DNA from: a virus
DNA length: 64,000 bases
Direction: 5' to 3' (one strand)
IMG/VR virus record: IMGVR_UViG_3300044972_002666
Coordinates: 1-64,000 of that record
Part shown: positions 26,246 through 35,722 of the stretch, piece by piece
Layout of the letters: the number at the start of each line of letters is the position of its first letter
How positions within the stretch are numbered: the first letter of the stretch is position 1
Translations under genes and position numbers: made by a program
Notes under the pieces: generated by a model
Told to the model about the DNA's origin: nothing
Seen by the model: the letters and a program-made list of their open reading frames with translations, nothing else
The model's database searches: none

Positions 26246-27205
26246 TTAGATCACACCGCAAAGCTTTAAGAAATCATGAACTTTCTCTTCGTGCATCACA
26301 CTGTCATAGGAATTATAAGAAATCCCCTCTTCTCTAATTATTTCATCTGTAATAAGATAGTTTTCGTGATCTTCAGTACGCAACCACTCTTCGGAAGATA
26401 TCATTTCCTCGTGTAATTTTTCACCTTTTCGTATTCCTACAACTTTCAATTTAATGTCTGAATTTGGATGATATTCTGATATTAAAGCATTTGCGATATC
26501 TATTATCTTAAATGATTGTACTTTAGGTATTGCTATCTTACCGTGTGATATGGGACTGTAGTATGCCCATTCTATTAGCTTAGCTGCTGATTCCAGTGTT
26601 AATAAAAATCTTGTCATACGTAAATCTGTGATGGGTAGTTCTGTTACTCCATCTTTTAATAGCTGCTTAAAGTATGGAATAACAGAACCTGTAGATTCCA
26701 AAACGTTTCCATATCGAACTAAGCAAACTTTTATATCCGTTTGTTTTTTTGCAAATTCAATATACAATCTTTCAGAGATTGCTTTACACATTCCGTAGAT
26801 GTTTACCGGTTTACACGCTTTATCAGATGATACATAAATCAAAGTCTCTATAGTATGCTTACTACGTCTCACAGCCTCTAACAAGTTTTGATGCCCAATT
26901 ATATTCACGTTAACCGATTCGTATGGGTTTATTTCACACACAGGAACGTGCTTCAACGCAGCTGCGTTTATGATTATATCTGGTCTATAATCTTCTATAG
27001 CGTTTAGGATACAATCTTTATCCTTAACGTCTCCGATCATAAAACTAACGTTTTCTTTGTTTACCCAATCTGAAGATATTAAATTGACTTGTTTGTGTTC
27101 GTCCCTACTCAATACTTTGATTTGATTCACGTTTTGATAGAGCCCTATTAGAGTTTTTCCAAGAGCTCCGCTTCCTCCTATTAGGAGTATTTTTTTATTT
27201 TTCAT
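26246..27205 (-). CDS. PseB/CapE-like UDP-GlcNAc 4,6-dehydratase
   Basis: A 319-residue extended SDR. The Rossmann loop is ILLIGGSGALGKTL, AAALKHVPVCEINPYESVNVN is the PseB/FlaA1 signature, and VSSDKACKPVNIYGMCKAISE holds the catalytic YxxxK. These enzymes convert UDP-GlcNAc to 4-keto-6-deoxy sugars on the route to pseudaminic acid or bacillosamine. The following two genes (acyltransferase, aminotransferase) fit the same route. It begins a run of 13-base or shorter gaps on the minus strand. Confidence 0.87.
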   Translation of the reverse strand: MKNKKILLIGGSGALGKTLIGLYQNVNQIKVLSRDEHKQVNLISSDWVNKENVSFMIGDVKDKDCILNAIEDYRPDIIINAAALKHVPVCEINPYESVNVNIIGHQNLLEAVRRSKHTIETLIYVSSDKACKPVNIYGMCKAISERLYIEFAKKQTDIKVCLVRYGNVLESTGSVIPYFKQLLKDGVTELPITDLRMTRFLLTLESAAKLIEWAYYSPISHGKIAIPKVQSFKIIDIANALISEYHPNSDIKLKVVGIRKGEKLHEEMISSEEWLRTEDHENYLITDEIIREEGISYNSYDSVMHEEKVHDFLKLCGVI

Positions 27206-27217
27206 GATTTTTTATTT

Positions 27218-28087
27218 TTATATGATACGAAATCTAGCTTTATTATTATAAATAGATTTATAAAATGTTCTTTCTAAGAGACTATTTTTTTTGGTAAGTG
27301 TCTTGTCCAATACATTAAATAAACTGACAACATATTCGTTTGGTATCGAAAATCCCCCATTGATAAAAAAAATTAACATCTCTTTATCTTCGGTAGATTT
27401 GACGGTAAAGTATCCCGATTCGATTTGATTGTCAATTTCGTATTTTTTACCGATACAAAAAATCTCACTCCATTCAAGTAGCATTTTTAATTTATCAACA
27501 GGATAGATCTCTTTCCAAGCTTTTATTTTATCATTAATAGTGGCTGGTGTTCCTGAGTATACCTTTTCGATTTCCGAGTCCTTTGTTACTATGGATCCTA
27601 TTAAAAAAACTGATTTTTTTCTTAAACAAACCCCTGGAGAAACTGTACAGCTTCCAACTAACCAAACATCGTCTTCGATGTTTGTCTTACTGTCTCCAAA
27701 CAATAAGCATCCCTCTATTAATTCACCGCTAGCAACGTGTGTCCATATTTGAGAATACATTCCAACTCTAACCCCGTTAGCTATAGAAAGTCCTCCGGAT
27801 CCATCTAAAATTGTATTTTGACCGAACCAACAATTATGACCAATGTCAATCTTTTTACCAACCATAACTAGCATGTCGTTATGAAAAACATTCCAATCTC
27901 CTATACTCAGTGGATTTTCCCCTATTAAGATTCTTGTATTATCGTTGATAATGTTATTATCTCCGATTACAACGGATGGCTTGTTATTTTCGTCAAGGTA
28001 CTTGATTTGTACATTTTTCCCAACGTGATTAAATTTTCCGAGCTGAATATATGGATCTATGAATGAAGTACTGTGAATGTTATTCAT
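27218..28087 (-). CDS. Hexapeptide-repeat acyltransferase
   Basis: A 289-residue protein. Left-handed beta-helix repeats run from about residue 30 to 200 (VVIGDNNIINDNTRILIG ... IGHNCWFGQNTILDGSG), with the GTPATI-type end near 180. A ~90-residue extra C-terminal region is unlike typical family members. Its place between the 4,6-dehydratase and the PLP aminotransferase suggests it N- or O-acylates the amino sugar they make. It overlaps the aminotransferase by eight bases. Confidence 0.75.
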   Translation of the reverse strand: MNNIHSTSFIDPYIQLGKFNHVGKNVQIKYLDENNKPSVVIGDNNIINDNTRILIGENPLSIGDWNVFHNDMLVMVGKKIDIGHNCWFGQNTILDGSGGLSIANGVRVGMYSQIWTHVASGELIEGCLLFGDSKTNIEDDVWLVGSCTVSPGVCLRKKSVFLIGSIVTKDSEIEKVYSGTPATINDKIKAWKEIYPVDKLKMLLEWSEIFCIGKKYEIDNQIESGYFTVKSTEDKEMLIFFINGGFSIPNEYVVSLFNVLDKTLTKKNSLLERTFYKSIYNNKARFRII

Positions 28088-29225
28088 TGTGTAGAATTTT
28101 AATTAGTGTATTGGTTATGAAATTAATATCTTCTGAATTTAACCACCACCCACACGGAAGAGATAGCTGATGCTCGTAAAAATACTTTGTATGTGGTAGG
28201 TCTGTTTTACTATCTTCAAAACACTGATATCCATCACATGGAATATGTACTAACCCTGCAGCTATGCCTTGTTTGTTCATTTTTTCTAAAACATCATTAC
28301 GATTAATACTTTCATCCAGTATTACAGTGTATACCCAATATGTCGGTTGTGTATTTTTATTAATTTTTAAAGGTTTTATGTGTGGATTGTCTTTAAATAA
28401 ATTATCATAAATATTTGCATTATCGATGTGAGATTGTATTATGTTATCAATATGGGGAATTTGGGACAATCCAATAGCAGCCGATACGTTATTCATATGA
28501 AACTTATATCCAGCTTCCAATATATTTACTTCCCATCTCTGACCTTTCCACTCACCCTTTTCATTTTTAGTAGCATCTCTATCAATACCAAACCATTTTA
28601 ATTTTTTAGCCCTTTCAAAATCCTGTTCAGATTTGCAGATCAAAGCTCCTCCATCCCCGGTAGTTATATGCTTAATAGCTTGAAAACTAAAACAAGTATA
28701 GTCTGCATAGTGGCATATGGACTCTCCATTATACTTTGCGCCAAAGGAATGTGCTGCATCTTGTATAAGTTTGATGCCATGTTTTTTGCAGATTGCTTGT
28801 AGCATTTCCAAATCACACGGAATACCAGCCCAATTCACACACAGAATAGCTTTGGTTTTTTTGGTGATTAATGACTCTATCTTCAACGGGTCTATGTTTC
28901 CTGTTTTGTAATCAATATCACACCAAACTACTTTTGCTGCTAAATTAGATATTGGGGTGACAGTAGCAACACACGTCATCGACGTCGTAATAACTTCATC
29001 ATTAGGAGAAACCCCAGCCAATTTTAATGCTAACGTAAGTGCTGATGTACAGCTATTTAATAAAACTACATTTTTATGGTTTAGATAATTATTTAAAAAA
29101 TCGGTAAATTGTGTTACGCACTCACCTTCATTCAAAAAACCACTAGTTAATACCGTTTTTAAATTTTCTAAAGCTCCATCTACATCGACATGAACCTTGA
29201 ATATAGGATAATTTTTTACTTCCAT
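28080..29225 (-). CDS. DegT/DnrJ sugar aminotransferase (PseC/perosamine-synthase type)
   Basis: A 381-residue full-length family member. The Schiff-base Lys sits in CFSFQAIKHITTGDGGALI, and the pyridine-binding Asp in LIQDAAHSFGAKY. N-terminal NEGECVTQF and SCTSALTLALKLAGV are typical. It would put an amino group on C4 of a 4-keto-6-deoxy nucleotide sugar from the dehydratase at 26246. The product may become a pseudaminic-acid-like or perosamine-like residue. It contrasts with the short 2914 gene and the His-type RfbH gene of the same family here. Confidence 0.88.
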   Translation of the reverse strand: MEVKNYPIFKVHVDVDGALENLKTVLTSGFLNEGECVTQFTDFLNNYLNHKNVVLLNSCTSALTLALKLAGVSPNDEVITTSMTCVATVTPISNLAAKVVWCDIDYKTGNIDPLKIESLITKKTKAILCVNWAGIPCDLEMLQAICKKHGIKLIQDAAHSFGAKYNGESICHYADYTCFSFQAIKHITTGDGGALICKSEQDFERAKKLKWFGIDRDATKNEKGEWKGQRWEVNILEAGYKFHMNNVSAAIGLSQIPHIDNIIQSHIDNANIYDNLFKDNPHIKPLKINKNTQPTYWVYTVILDESINRNDVLEKMNKQGIAAGLVHIPCDGYQCFEDSKTDLPHTKYFYEHQLSLPCGWWLNSEDINFITNTLIKILHNE

Positions 29226-29229
29226 ATTT

Positions 29230-29970
29230 TTATTTTTTAATATCTTTTATTTGTGACCTTTTAACACCTTCGATTCCAACTTCAACAGAATCGGTAGGTC
29301 TTGCAACGAATAGAGCTTTATATCGATCGGTAGAACTATCATTTGCTAAAATAGAGAATGTAATTAACTTTCTTTCTGATTTTACAGTTGGTACACCATG
29401 GTAGGAAGTATCGCTGTTTAAAAAAGCAACAAACCTATTTGAGATAGGTTCAATTTCATGCATACAAGTTGACATATCATCGGACCAGACTTCTAAACAA
29501 CCGCCATCATTTTCTTTATTATAGTTCTCATTCAGATACAATAAACAAGTTACCTCTTTACGCATTCCTGAATTAGGTGATTTTCTAGCATCACTATGAA
29601 TCAATTGGAATGAATTTGGAAGCATTGTTCTCATACCTGACCATCTCATATGCTCATCTGGAAATAGGTTTTGTAAATTTAAAAGGTTAGATATCCTTTC
29701 TGTAAACTCTTTTGTGTGGATATAACTCATAACATTGCTAATGAATTCAGGCATTTCCCCTACTTTACTAATTCCTAGCATACCCTGTTCTAATATATTC
29801 TTTTTACCGTCTATTTCAGGGTGTCCAACATACCAAGCATCATTTTCATAAGATGGCCATGCATCTTTAATACCTTTCAAAGTATGTTCTTTTAAAAAAT
29901 TATCAATAATCCATATATCATACGGATCACTAATCTTTTGCACATTCAAATTTGTATTTATAATATCCAT
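29230..29970 (-). CDS. 2-oxoglutarate/Fe(II)-dependent dioxygenase
   Basis: A 246-residue double-stranded beta-helix dioxygenase. The iron ligands are HSDA (HxD), YHGVP (distal His), and an RKLITFS Arg that would bind 2-oxoglutarate. LLYLNENYNKENDGGCLEVW is the family strand pair as in prolyl-4-hydroxylase-type 2OG-FeII_Oxy_3. In a sugar cluster it may hydroxylate a sugar or an acceptor protein, possibly creating the hydroxyl that is glycosylated. This is a guess from context. Confidence 0.8.
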   Translation of the reverse strand: MDIINTNLNVQKISDPYDIWIIDNFLKEHTLKGIKDAWPSYENDAWYVGHPEIDGKKNILEQGMLGISKVGEMPEFISNVMSYIHTKEFTERISNLLNLQNLFPDEHMRWSGMRTMLPNSFQLIHSDARKSPNSGMRKEVTCLLYLNENYNKENDGGCLEVWSDDMSTCMHEIEPISNRFVAFLNSDTSYHGVPTVKSERKLITFSILANDSSTDRYKALFVARPTDSVEVGIEGVKRSQIKDIKK

Positions 29971-29973
29971 AAT

Positions 29974-30789
29974 CTACAAAGTTTGTTGATTTCTAAAAAA
30001 GTTTAAAGCATGAAAGTCTTCTACATCGTTGTGGTTGTGTTCAAAAAAACCTTCAATCGTACTCCTATACTGATCACCCTCTGGACGAGTTCTATTACAT
30101 TTATTAAGCCATTCTGGTAGAGTCTTTGTATAATAGTGGTTTAGTTGTGCTGTATCGTATGATACCTTTCTTGAGCAATTCAAAATAGTTGAAGTACCTA
30201 TGCCTACTACACCATCTACATCAATCCATTCTTCATCGTGTACCATATGAACCCCATGCTTATCAAAGTTTTCGTGTAATTTGCATATTGGTCCAACATG
30301 ATAGTAGGTGTGAGTATAAGGTTTACCCCATCTTTTAGTAAATCTTTCCAATACACTTGCGTTGTTCGGATCAAACTCGGTATGACCATTATCACCAAAT
30401 TGTGCTAGATTGATTACAACTTGTCTTTGGGGAACGTTGTCAAATTTAGCAATAAACTCTTTGACATCGTTCGTTTGCTTCAATACCAGAAACCCGTCGA
30501 CATCAATAAAAGCAGCCCATTCAAATTGATCGTGATATGTTTTTCCAAAATGAGTGTAAGCCATAGCAATTCTATTTGATAACCATGGGGTGTTATCCAT
30601 ATCACCTGGGGAATCTATATCCCACTCTAAAAGATGAACTCTTTCATCCAAGTCTTCACTATTAAATCTCCAATTGTTTTGATAGATGAATATACTATCA
30701 AATCCTAATTTCAAATGATAATCGATCCACTCTTGAATATACAAGTCTTCATCTTTTGCCATTGTCACCAATGCTATTTTTTTCTTCAT
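29974..30789 (-). CDS. GT92/GT2-like glycosyltransferase
   Basis: A 271-residue protein. It begins KKKIALVTMAKDEDLYIQEW and continues IDYHLKLGFDSIFIYQNNW, the classic opening of the Glyco_tranf_2_4/GT92-like family. WAAFIDVDGFLVL supplies the DxD. It sits four bases from the dioxygenase and one base from the next gene. Donor and acceptor are unknown. Confidence 0.82.
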   Translation of the reverse strand: MKKKIALVTMAKDEDLYIQEWIDYHLKLGFDSIFIYQNNWRFNSEDLDERVHLLEWDIDSPGDMDNTPWLSNRIAMAYTHFGKTYHDQFEWAAFIDVDGFLVLKQTNDVKEFIAKFDNVPQRQVVINLAQFGDNGHTEFDPNNASVLERFTKRWGKPYTHTYYHVGPICKLHENFDKHGVHMVHDEEWIDVDGVVGIGTSTILNCSRKVSYDTAQLNHYYTKTLPEWLNKCNRTRPEGDQYRSTIEGFFEHNHNDVEDFHALNFFRNQQTL

Positions 30790-31650
30790 TTAATTATTTT
30801 TTAAGTATTTTATTAAGGAGTCTTTTTTTAGTGTAACATATTGGTCTGTATACCAGGGACACCAATTAGAGGATTTAAAATGAAACATGAAATTAACCCC
30901 GTTAATTTCAATCATATCTACATTGTATGGTACTGGAAATTCATATAATTTCATAATATTTAAAATCCCCAAAATTTTATCATTTAAATTTACCAAGGTT
31001 TCTTTATCTGAATAATATTCTGGCTTTTCGTTGAATATTATTTCATTGTCCTTTATATAGATTCCACAATCATTATTTAAAGAAGAAATAACAACATTAT
31101 CCGTTATATTTTGAATAGAATATAGTTTAAATATTTTTTTAATATATTTGTTATTTTTTGTCAATAATGATGACTGGTCAAACGTGTCTGTTTGTGGTAT
31201 AACGCTTGGCTTAAAATTTAATGAGATATCAATTTTTTTCATATTTATCCCAAAAACACCACTCCACATGATTTCCAAGCCCAGAACATAATTTGGTATG
31301 TATATCAGGTCTGAAGATTCAAAAAGTTCAGTCAGGTTAATATTTGAAATAAAAAACATATCAGAATCAATTTTAAAAACTGATTCTTCTGAAAAATAAC
31401 TAAAAGCTTCGTTAAGAGCAGCCCCAGCAATATTTGATGGGTCTAAGTTGTAGTTAACTTGAATTCTAATACATTTGATATCTAATTCTTCACACATTTT
31501 TTTATTTTGAATTGCTTGCAATTCATCAGAAGCATTATTAAAAATAATGTATTCATAATCTCCTTCAACGTGATTTACAATACTCTCATATTGTAATTTA
31601 ATAAAATCTTCATGTTTATCAAAAATAGAAATTATTTGTACTTTACTCAT
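30790..31650 (-). CDS. Putative glycosyltransferase, unknown family
   Basis: A 286-residue protein. It starts SKVQIISIFDKHEDFIKLQY and has EYIIFNNAS and VFKIDSDMFFISNIN (SDM type DxD), consistent with a GT-A fold. The overall pattern resembles glycosyltransferases that act in O-antigen-like clusters, but I do not know the family. It overlaps the DUF3431-like gene by four bases. Confidence 0.6.
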   Translation of the reverse strand: MSKVQIISIFDKHEDFIKLQYESIVNHVEGDYEYIIFNNASDELQAIQNKKMCEELDIKCIRIQVNYNLDPSNIAGAALNEAFSYFSEESVFKIDSDMFFISNINLTELFESSDLIYIPNYVLGLEIMWSGVFGINMKKIDISLNFKPSVIPQTDTFDQSSLLTKNNKYIKKIFKLYSIQNITDNVVISSLNNDCGIYIKDNEIIFNEKPEYYSDKETLVNLNDKILGILNIMKLYEFPVPYNVDMIEINGVNFMFHFKSSNWCPWYTDQYVTLKKDSLIKYLKNN

Positions 31651-32336
31651 AATTTTGTCTTGTATTTTGAATTAAATATGTAGCATTCAAGTCTTTCAAT
31701 TAACCACGGGGCTGTTTCGTTTTCTTCCAATAAAGAAGTCACTTTTATATAAAAATCAAGGGATCTTAAATGAACATGTTCTTTGGATATTCCGAAATGA
31801 CCCCCTGGTATGAATTCATACATATTTGGCCTGGGTTCATCAAATAATAAATCCCAGTACACATCAACGTTGATATTTGGATTGTGGTCATGAGGCATCC
31901 CGTTGCTATAACAGGAGATTACATTACCTTTCCCGTGATGCTGTGACGGATGCATCGTGTGCATTACCCCCCCTCTTTCTGAGGGAACCTTAATAGTATT
32001 AAAGTGATATCCATAATACCCACCAATATTCAATGCTGAACGATTTATAAAGGTTTCAATATTACCATTAACAACATAGATTAAATCTTCCCAATGATCA
32101 AATGGGTAATCCTGAGCAAAAAATGTATAATCGGATAAATTGTAATAATTATTTTTAATATGATTGAAAAAACTATGTACGCATCTGCCAATATTTGGTT
32201 CAATTAAAATTTCACCACTAGACAATGGGAGTGCATTTCCCTTTCGATAAATTGTTTTTTTAACATTATCATCAATTAACGACAACCAATCGATTGGTTT
32301 ATCATAAGCGGATATCACCAATTCTTTATCTTCCAT
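31647..32336 (-). CDS. DUF3431-like protein (probable glycan enzyme)
   Basis: About 229 residues from the ATG at 32336 (MEDKELVISAYDKPIDWLSL). The upstream ATG at 32381 would overlap the neighbour by 56 bases and adds an unlikely N-terminus. The pattern ELVIS-Y-x(5)-WL, PNIGRCVHSFFNHIKNNYY and SDYTFFAQDYPFDHW matches DUF3431, found with glycosyltransferases. An HTMHPSQHHGKG loop is notable. Function is unknown; co-occurrence suggests glycan assembly. Confidence 0.65.
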   Translation of the reverse strand: MEDKELVISAYDKPIDWLSLIDDNVKKTIYRKGNALPLSSGEILIEPNIGRCVHSFFNHIKNNYYNLSDYTFFAQDYPFDHWEDLIYVVNGNIETFINRSALNIGGYYGYHFNTIKVPSERGGVMHTMHPSQHHGKGNVISCYSNGMPHDHNPNINVDVYWDLLFDEPRPNMYEFIPGGHFGISKEHVHLRSLDFYIKVTSLLEENETAPWLIERLECYIFNSKYKTKL

Positions 32337-32991
32337 AATTAGGGTAAATCGAATTGGTACCAAAGTGTCTATGAAATGCAAATGGTTTTATTCCTTCTAT
32401 TTCTGGTATCATTGTTTCGTGTGAGAAGTATTTGGCAACATCAATGTCTGCAAATTTACATCCTTCTTCTATATACCTATGCCTATAATGCGCACATATA
32501 AATCCGTCTTCATTTGTAAATCCATAGAAAGACTTCCATTCCAGATTTAATTTATTTGGAATATCTATTAATTTTTTACTTCTTAGAGAAACACTATTTC
32601 CCTGGCGAACGATTTCTCCATTTATATCACGGTACGAATAATCATCTGAAGGTAAAGCCCAAGGAGCTCCTATGTAATCATATTCTAAAAATTCATTCCT
32701 CCAAGATTCCGGATTTACTATAAAACCATCATCGTGAATGAGAATTGCATAATCTGTTTCTATATGTTTGGATAGATTATAAATTATATTATAATTCCAC
32801 TCATCAATATTTGAACTTCTTTCGGTATACTCATGTTTTATGAAAGCAGGTAAATTTTCTGGTTTTATATCGGAAGCTAATTTAACATCTCCAAATTGGA
32901 TTCCCCTGCAACTATATTCCAGAGCTTTTATTGTCTGAGGGATTCTAACGCTTGTTAAAGCTATGAGAGTTACGTTTTCTAGTTTAAGCAT
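32326..32991 (-). CDS. DUF5672-like protein (probable glycosyltransferase)
   Basis: A 221-residue protein. AILIHDDGFIVNPESWRNEF, then EYDYIGAPWALP, then GNSVSLRSKKLI, is the DUF5672 sequence pattern, whose fold is GT-A like with DDG as DxD. It overlaps the DUF3431 gene by 11 bases. The acceptor is unknown. Confidence 0.72.
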   Translation of the reverse strand: MLKLENVTLIALTSVRIPQTIKALEYSCRGIQFGDVKLASDIKPENLPAFIKHEYTERSSNIDEWNYNIIYNLSKHIETDYAILIHDDGFIVNPESWRNEFLEYDYIGAPWALPSDDYSYRDINGEIVRQGNSVSLRSKKLIDIPNKLNLEWKSFYGFTNEDGFICAHYRHRYIEEGCKFADIDVAKYFSHETMIPEIEGIKPFAFHRHFGTNSIYPNYGR

Positions 32992-33013
32992 ATCTTATTT
33001 CGGGGGTTGTTCA

Positions 33014-33577
33014 TTAAATCCTAGATAGAATAGTAAGTCCGTTATTGTTTGTAAACCTTTCTCCAATTCTCCATTCTCCTTCAGATAGGAATTCCTCCAC
33101 TGCTCTCCAGATTCCTTCTTTTCCTGGGGTTTCTCCTTTGATTGCAAAAGTTTCTGTATCGTGAAGGCCTATGTATTTTTTAACAGAAGGCGAATGGATT
33201 CTTAATTCTTCCTTTAGTTGATCGTAATCATGAAGGGTATCGATGAATAAAAAATCACATTCAATGGGATCCATTTTTAAGGTATCTGACTCTATAAATT
33301 CAAATTCAATTTCTCTCTCTTCTGCAATTTCATAAACCAAATCTAAATTGCATCCAGACGGGTCATGATTGATATAAGTTTTAGGATGAACGATGTCCAC
33401 AGAGATTAATTTTTTTGGCTGCCCTAGTAAAAAAGCCCAGGTTGAAACTATGCTTCTAACCCCCATTTCGATAACAACGTCGCATTCTTCTGTGTATCTC
33501 CTTAAAGTAGGTAAATGCTCGTTGATGTCTAATGCAGTAGCGCATTTATTAAGGTAAATTTGTTCTAAATTATTCAT
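33014..33577 (-). CDS. SAM-dependent methyltransferase-like protein
   Basis: A 187-residue protein with a Rossmann-like pattern: VVIEMGVRSIVSTWAFLLGQ (motif I), KLISVDIVHP, FLFIDTLHDYDQLKEEL, and YIGLHDTETFA. This fits small class I methyltransferases of the Methyltransf_24/cephalosporin hydroxylase type. The glycan operon context suggests sugar methylation. Confidence 0.65.
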   Translation of the reverse strand: MNNLEQIYLNKCATALDINEHLPTLRRYTEECDVVIEMGVRSIVSTWAFLLGQPKKLISVDIVHPKTYINHDPSGCNLDLVYEIAEEREIEFEFIESDTLKMDPIECDFLFIDTLHDYDQLKEELRIHSPSVKKYIGLHDTETFAIKGETPGKEGIWRAVEEFLSEGEWRIGERFTNNNGLTILSRI

Positions 33578-33593
33578 TTTATTTTATATATTA

Positions 33594-34277
33594 TTAGTAT
33601 TTATGTCTCCCGTATTCTATTTCCCATTTTTTTCTTTCCCAAGGGATGTGATTATTATACTGACCTTCCCAAGTTCTGTTAACAACATTAATTCGATTTA
33701 AATAGAAAGGATCCCCATATCTCATATAGAGTCTTTTGTACATATCGCAGTCCATTAGCCAGATTAAATTTGAGTCAAACCAAACATCTCCGGTATTTTT
33801 AAAACTTAAAACACTCGGAGAGCTTATTAAATTATTCCCCGTCATAATGTCTTCTGTATATCTTGGATAATAAAATCTCTCGAAGTTAATTCCATCTGTA
33901 GTGTGACAAGAAGCTGTTACCAGCCAGTCTATATCATTAGAAGAAAAAGAATCTCTTATTTCTTTTAGAGAATTAATGTGATATAGAAAATCGTCCTGGA
34001 AAATAATTTTAATTATTTCACCAGTAGAATTAGAAATTGCATTATTAATATTACTAGAGGAATTCCCCCTATTATTTTCGTTTTTAAAATATTTAACATC
34101 CATACCCAATGATGAATATTTCTCGCATACAGATTTAATCTCCTCGTTTTGGCTGTGGTCTGAAATTACAACTTCAAAGTCTTGATAGGTCTGTTCTTTA
34201 ATTTTTTCCAAATTAAAGTCTAGAAAATCCTTTCCTCTCCCGTGCATCTCGTAACAAGGTATACAAATTGATATCAT
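33594..34277 (-). CDS. GT2 family glycosyltransferase
   Basis: A 227-residue protein. MISICIPCYEMHGRG, TYQDFEVVISDHSQNEEI and IIKIIFQDDFLYH (DD at the DxD position) are typical of GT-A family 2. It lies one base from the GT31-like gene. Substrates are unknown. Confidence 0.84.
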   Translation of the reverse strand: MISICIPCYEMHGRGKDFLDFNLEKIKEQTYQDFEVVISDHSQNEEIKSVCEKYSSLGMDVKYFKNENNRGNSSSNINNAISNSTGEIIKIIFQDDFLYHINSLKEIRDSFSSNDIDWLVTASCHTTDGINFERFYYPRYTEDIMTGNNLISSPSVLSFKNTGDVWFDSNLIWLMDCDMYKRLYMRYGDPFYLNRINVVNRTWEGQYNNHIPWERKKWEIEYGRHKY

Positions 34278-34278
34278 C

Positions 34279-34974
34279 TTATCTTATTAACATTGGATTG
34301 ACTTGAACCTTAGATTCTGGAGGAGAAGGAGGTACCATATTAGGCCAATCGAATCCATTCTGTCCCATGTGAATAAACGTTGGATAGATTCCAAATGAAT
34401 TTAAAACGTATCCGGTAGCTGCGTCTTCAAATACCATGGTGGAATATTTTTCCTTTGATTGGGAAATTTTAGAGATAGATTCTTTACTTAAGTAATATCC
34501 TCCACCACCACAATAGGTACAAAGAGGAACTCTTACTGGGGTTCTATTCATCTCTGCGGATTCACATTTTCCCATGTGCCAGGTCGATACGTTTTCAGGG
34601 TTAGTTATCTGTGTAACTATTCCAAAATAATCTTTATCTCCGTGAATAGAAAGGCAAGAATAAATCTTTTCGATATCCAGTTCTATATCATCGTCTGTTT
34701 TTATCATTCCTTTAATCGAGTCGGAATAATTTTCATTCACAAAAGAAACAGCTGCTTGTGTTTTTAAGGGAAGAGATTCGTAGTTATCAGGAACTTTTAG
34801 ATAGACTATTTTGTTCTCTTCGTCTACTTTATATTCCGAGTCTAGATTTAAATCTCCTATAAAATAATAGAATATAATATCACCGTTGTTTGTTTCTAGG
34901 AGATGTTTTTTTTGTTCATCCCTGTGCTTACTTCCCTTATGAGAAAGAATAGCCATAAAAAATTTATCTTTCAT
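34279..34974 (-). CDS. GT31-like galactosyltransferase
   Basis: A 231-residue protein. The family landmarks are FMAILSHKGSKHRDEQKKHL (R-x-x-x-R-x-T-W-like start), SIKGMIKTDDDIELDIEKI (DDD motif), and GGGGYYLSKESISK plus EDAATGYVLNSFGI (EDV-type C-terminal motif). GT31 enzymes add beta-1,3-galactose or GlcNAc. It overlaps the neighbouring GT2 gene by 11 bases. Confidence 0.78.
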   Translation of the reverse strand: MKDKFFMAILSHKGSKHRDEQKKHLLETNNGDIIFYYFIGDLNLDSEYKVDEENKIVYLKVPDNYESLPLKTQAAVSFVNENYSDSIKGMIKTDDDIELDIEKIYSCLSIHGDKDYFGIVTQITNPENVSTWHMGKCESAEMNRTPVRVPLCTYCGGGGYYLSKESISKISQSKEKYSTMVFEDAATGYVLNSFGIYPTFIHMGQNGFDWPNMVPPSPPESKVQVNPMLIR

Positions 34975-35722
34975 TTAATGTTTCTAATCTGGTGTATTTT
35001 TCTTTTGATCTAATGTATCTTGCTACCTCTTCTTGTCTATGAACTTTAGTTGCTCCGTCCCTTGTGGGATTAGCTACGTTATAAACATAAAGAATATCAG
35101 GAATAAATCTGCTTCTCTCTTTTGACATCTCCAACATTGGAAGCATAAATGCCTGATCCCCTGTTACGTCAAGCCATTCACCATCGGGTAATTTAAAGTC
35201 CTCTTCCTTGATTTTCAAAAACAATTCTCTTCTATAAGTTCTTAGATGAGAAGCCATCCATCTGTATTCCCTAAATAAATTTCCTTGTATTATATGATCT
35301 GGGTAAGCATAATAACTTCCAGAAACGTCGTTATAAGGATATTCTTCATATCTTCCATAGGTCATCCAGACTTCTCCGGAATTATAGACCTCATTTAGTT
35401 TTTTTAGAACCTGGTTGTTTTTTAAACAATCATCCCCATCGACAGAAACCACTATAGAATTTTCCTTAGAAAGAAGAGTGAGCTCTAGAATATTTCGGAC
35501 CTGCGAGAATATTTTATTCTCATTTCTTATAGCTCTTAATTTTCCTGGAAATTCTTTTTGTATCCTGGAGCATATCTCAAAAGTCTTATCGGTTGAAATG
35601 TCGTCTATAACGATAACTTCAAAGTTATCATAATCCTGGTTTAAACAGCTGTATAGACATCCCTCTATCCAATTCTCGTGATTAAAGGTGTTTATCGTTA
35701 TGGAAAAGAAGTTGTTGCTCAT
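34964..35722 (-). CDS. GT2 family glycosyltransferase
   Basis: A 252-residue protein from the ATG at 35722 (MSNNFFSITINTFNHENWI). The ATG at 35743 is also possible but would overlap the GT11 gene by 25 bases; 35722 gives the usual 4-base overlap. GT2 motifs are SITINTFNHE, NFEVIVIDDISTDKTFE and SVVVSVDGDDCL. Late blocks (DVTGDQAFMLPM) fit an ED-type catalytic base. Confidence 0.83.
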   Translation of the reverse strand: MSNNFFSITINTFNHENWIEGCLYSCLNQDYDNFEVIVIDDISTDKTFEICSRIQKEFPGKLRAIRNENKIFSQVRNILELTLLSKENSIVVSVDGDDCLKNNQVLKKLNEVYNSGEVWMTYGRYEEYPYNDVSGSYYAYPDHIIQGNLFREYRWMASHLRTYRRELFLKIKEEDFKLPDGEWLDVTGDQAFMLPMLEMSKERSRFIPDILYVYNVANPTRDGATKVHRQEEVARYIRSKEKYTRLETLNER

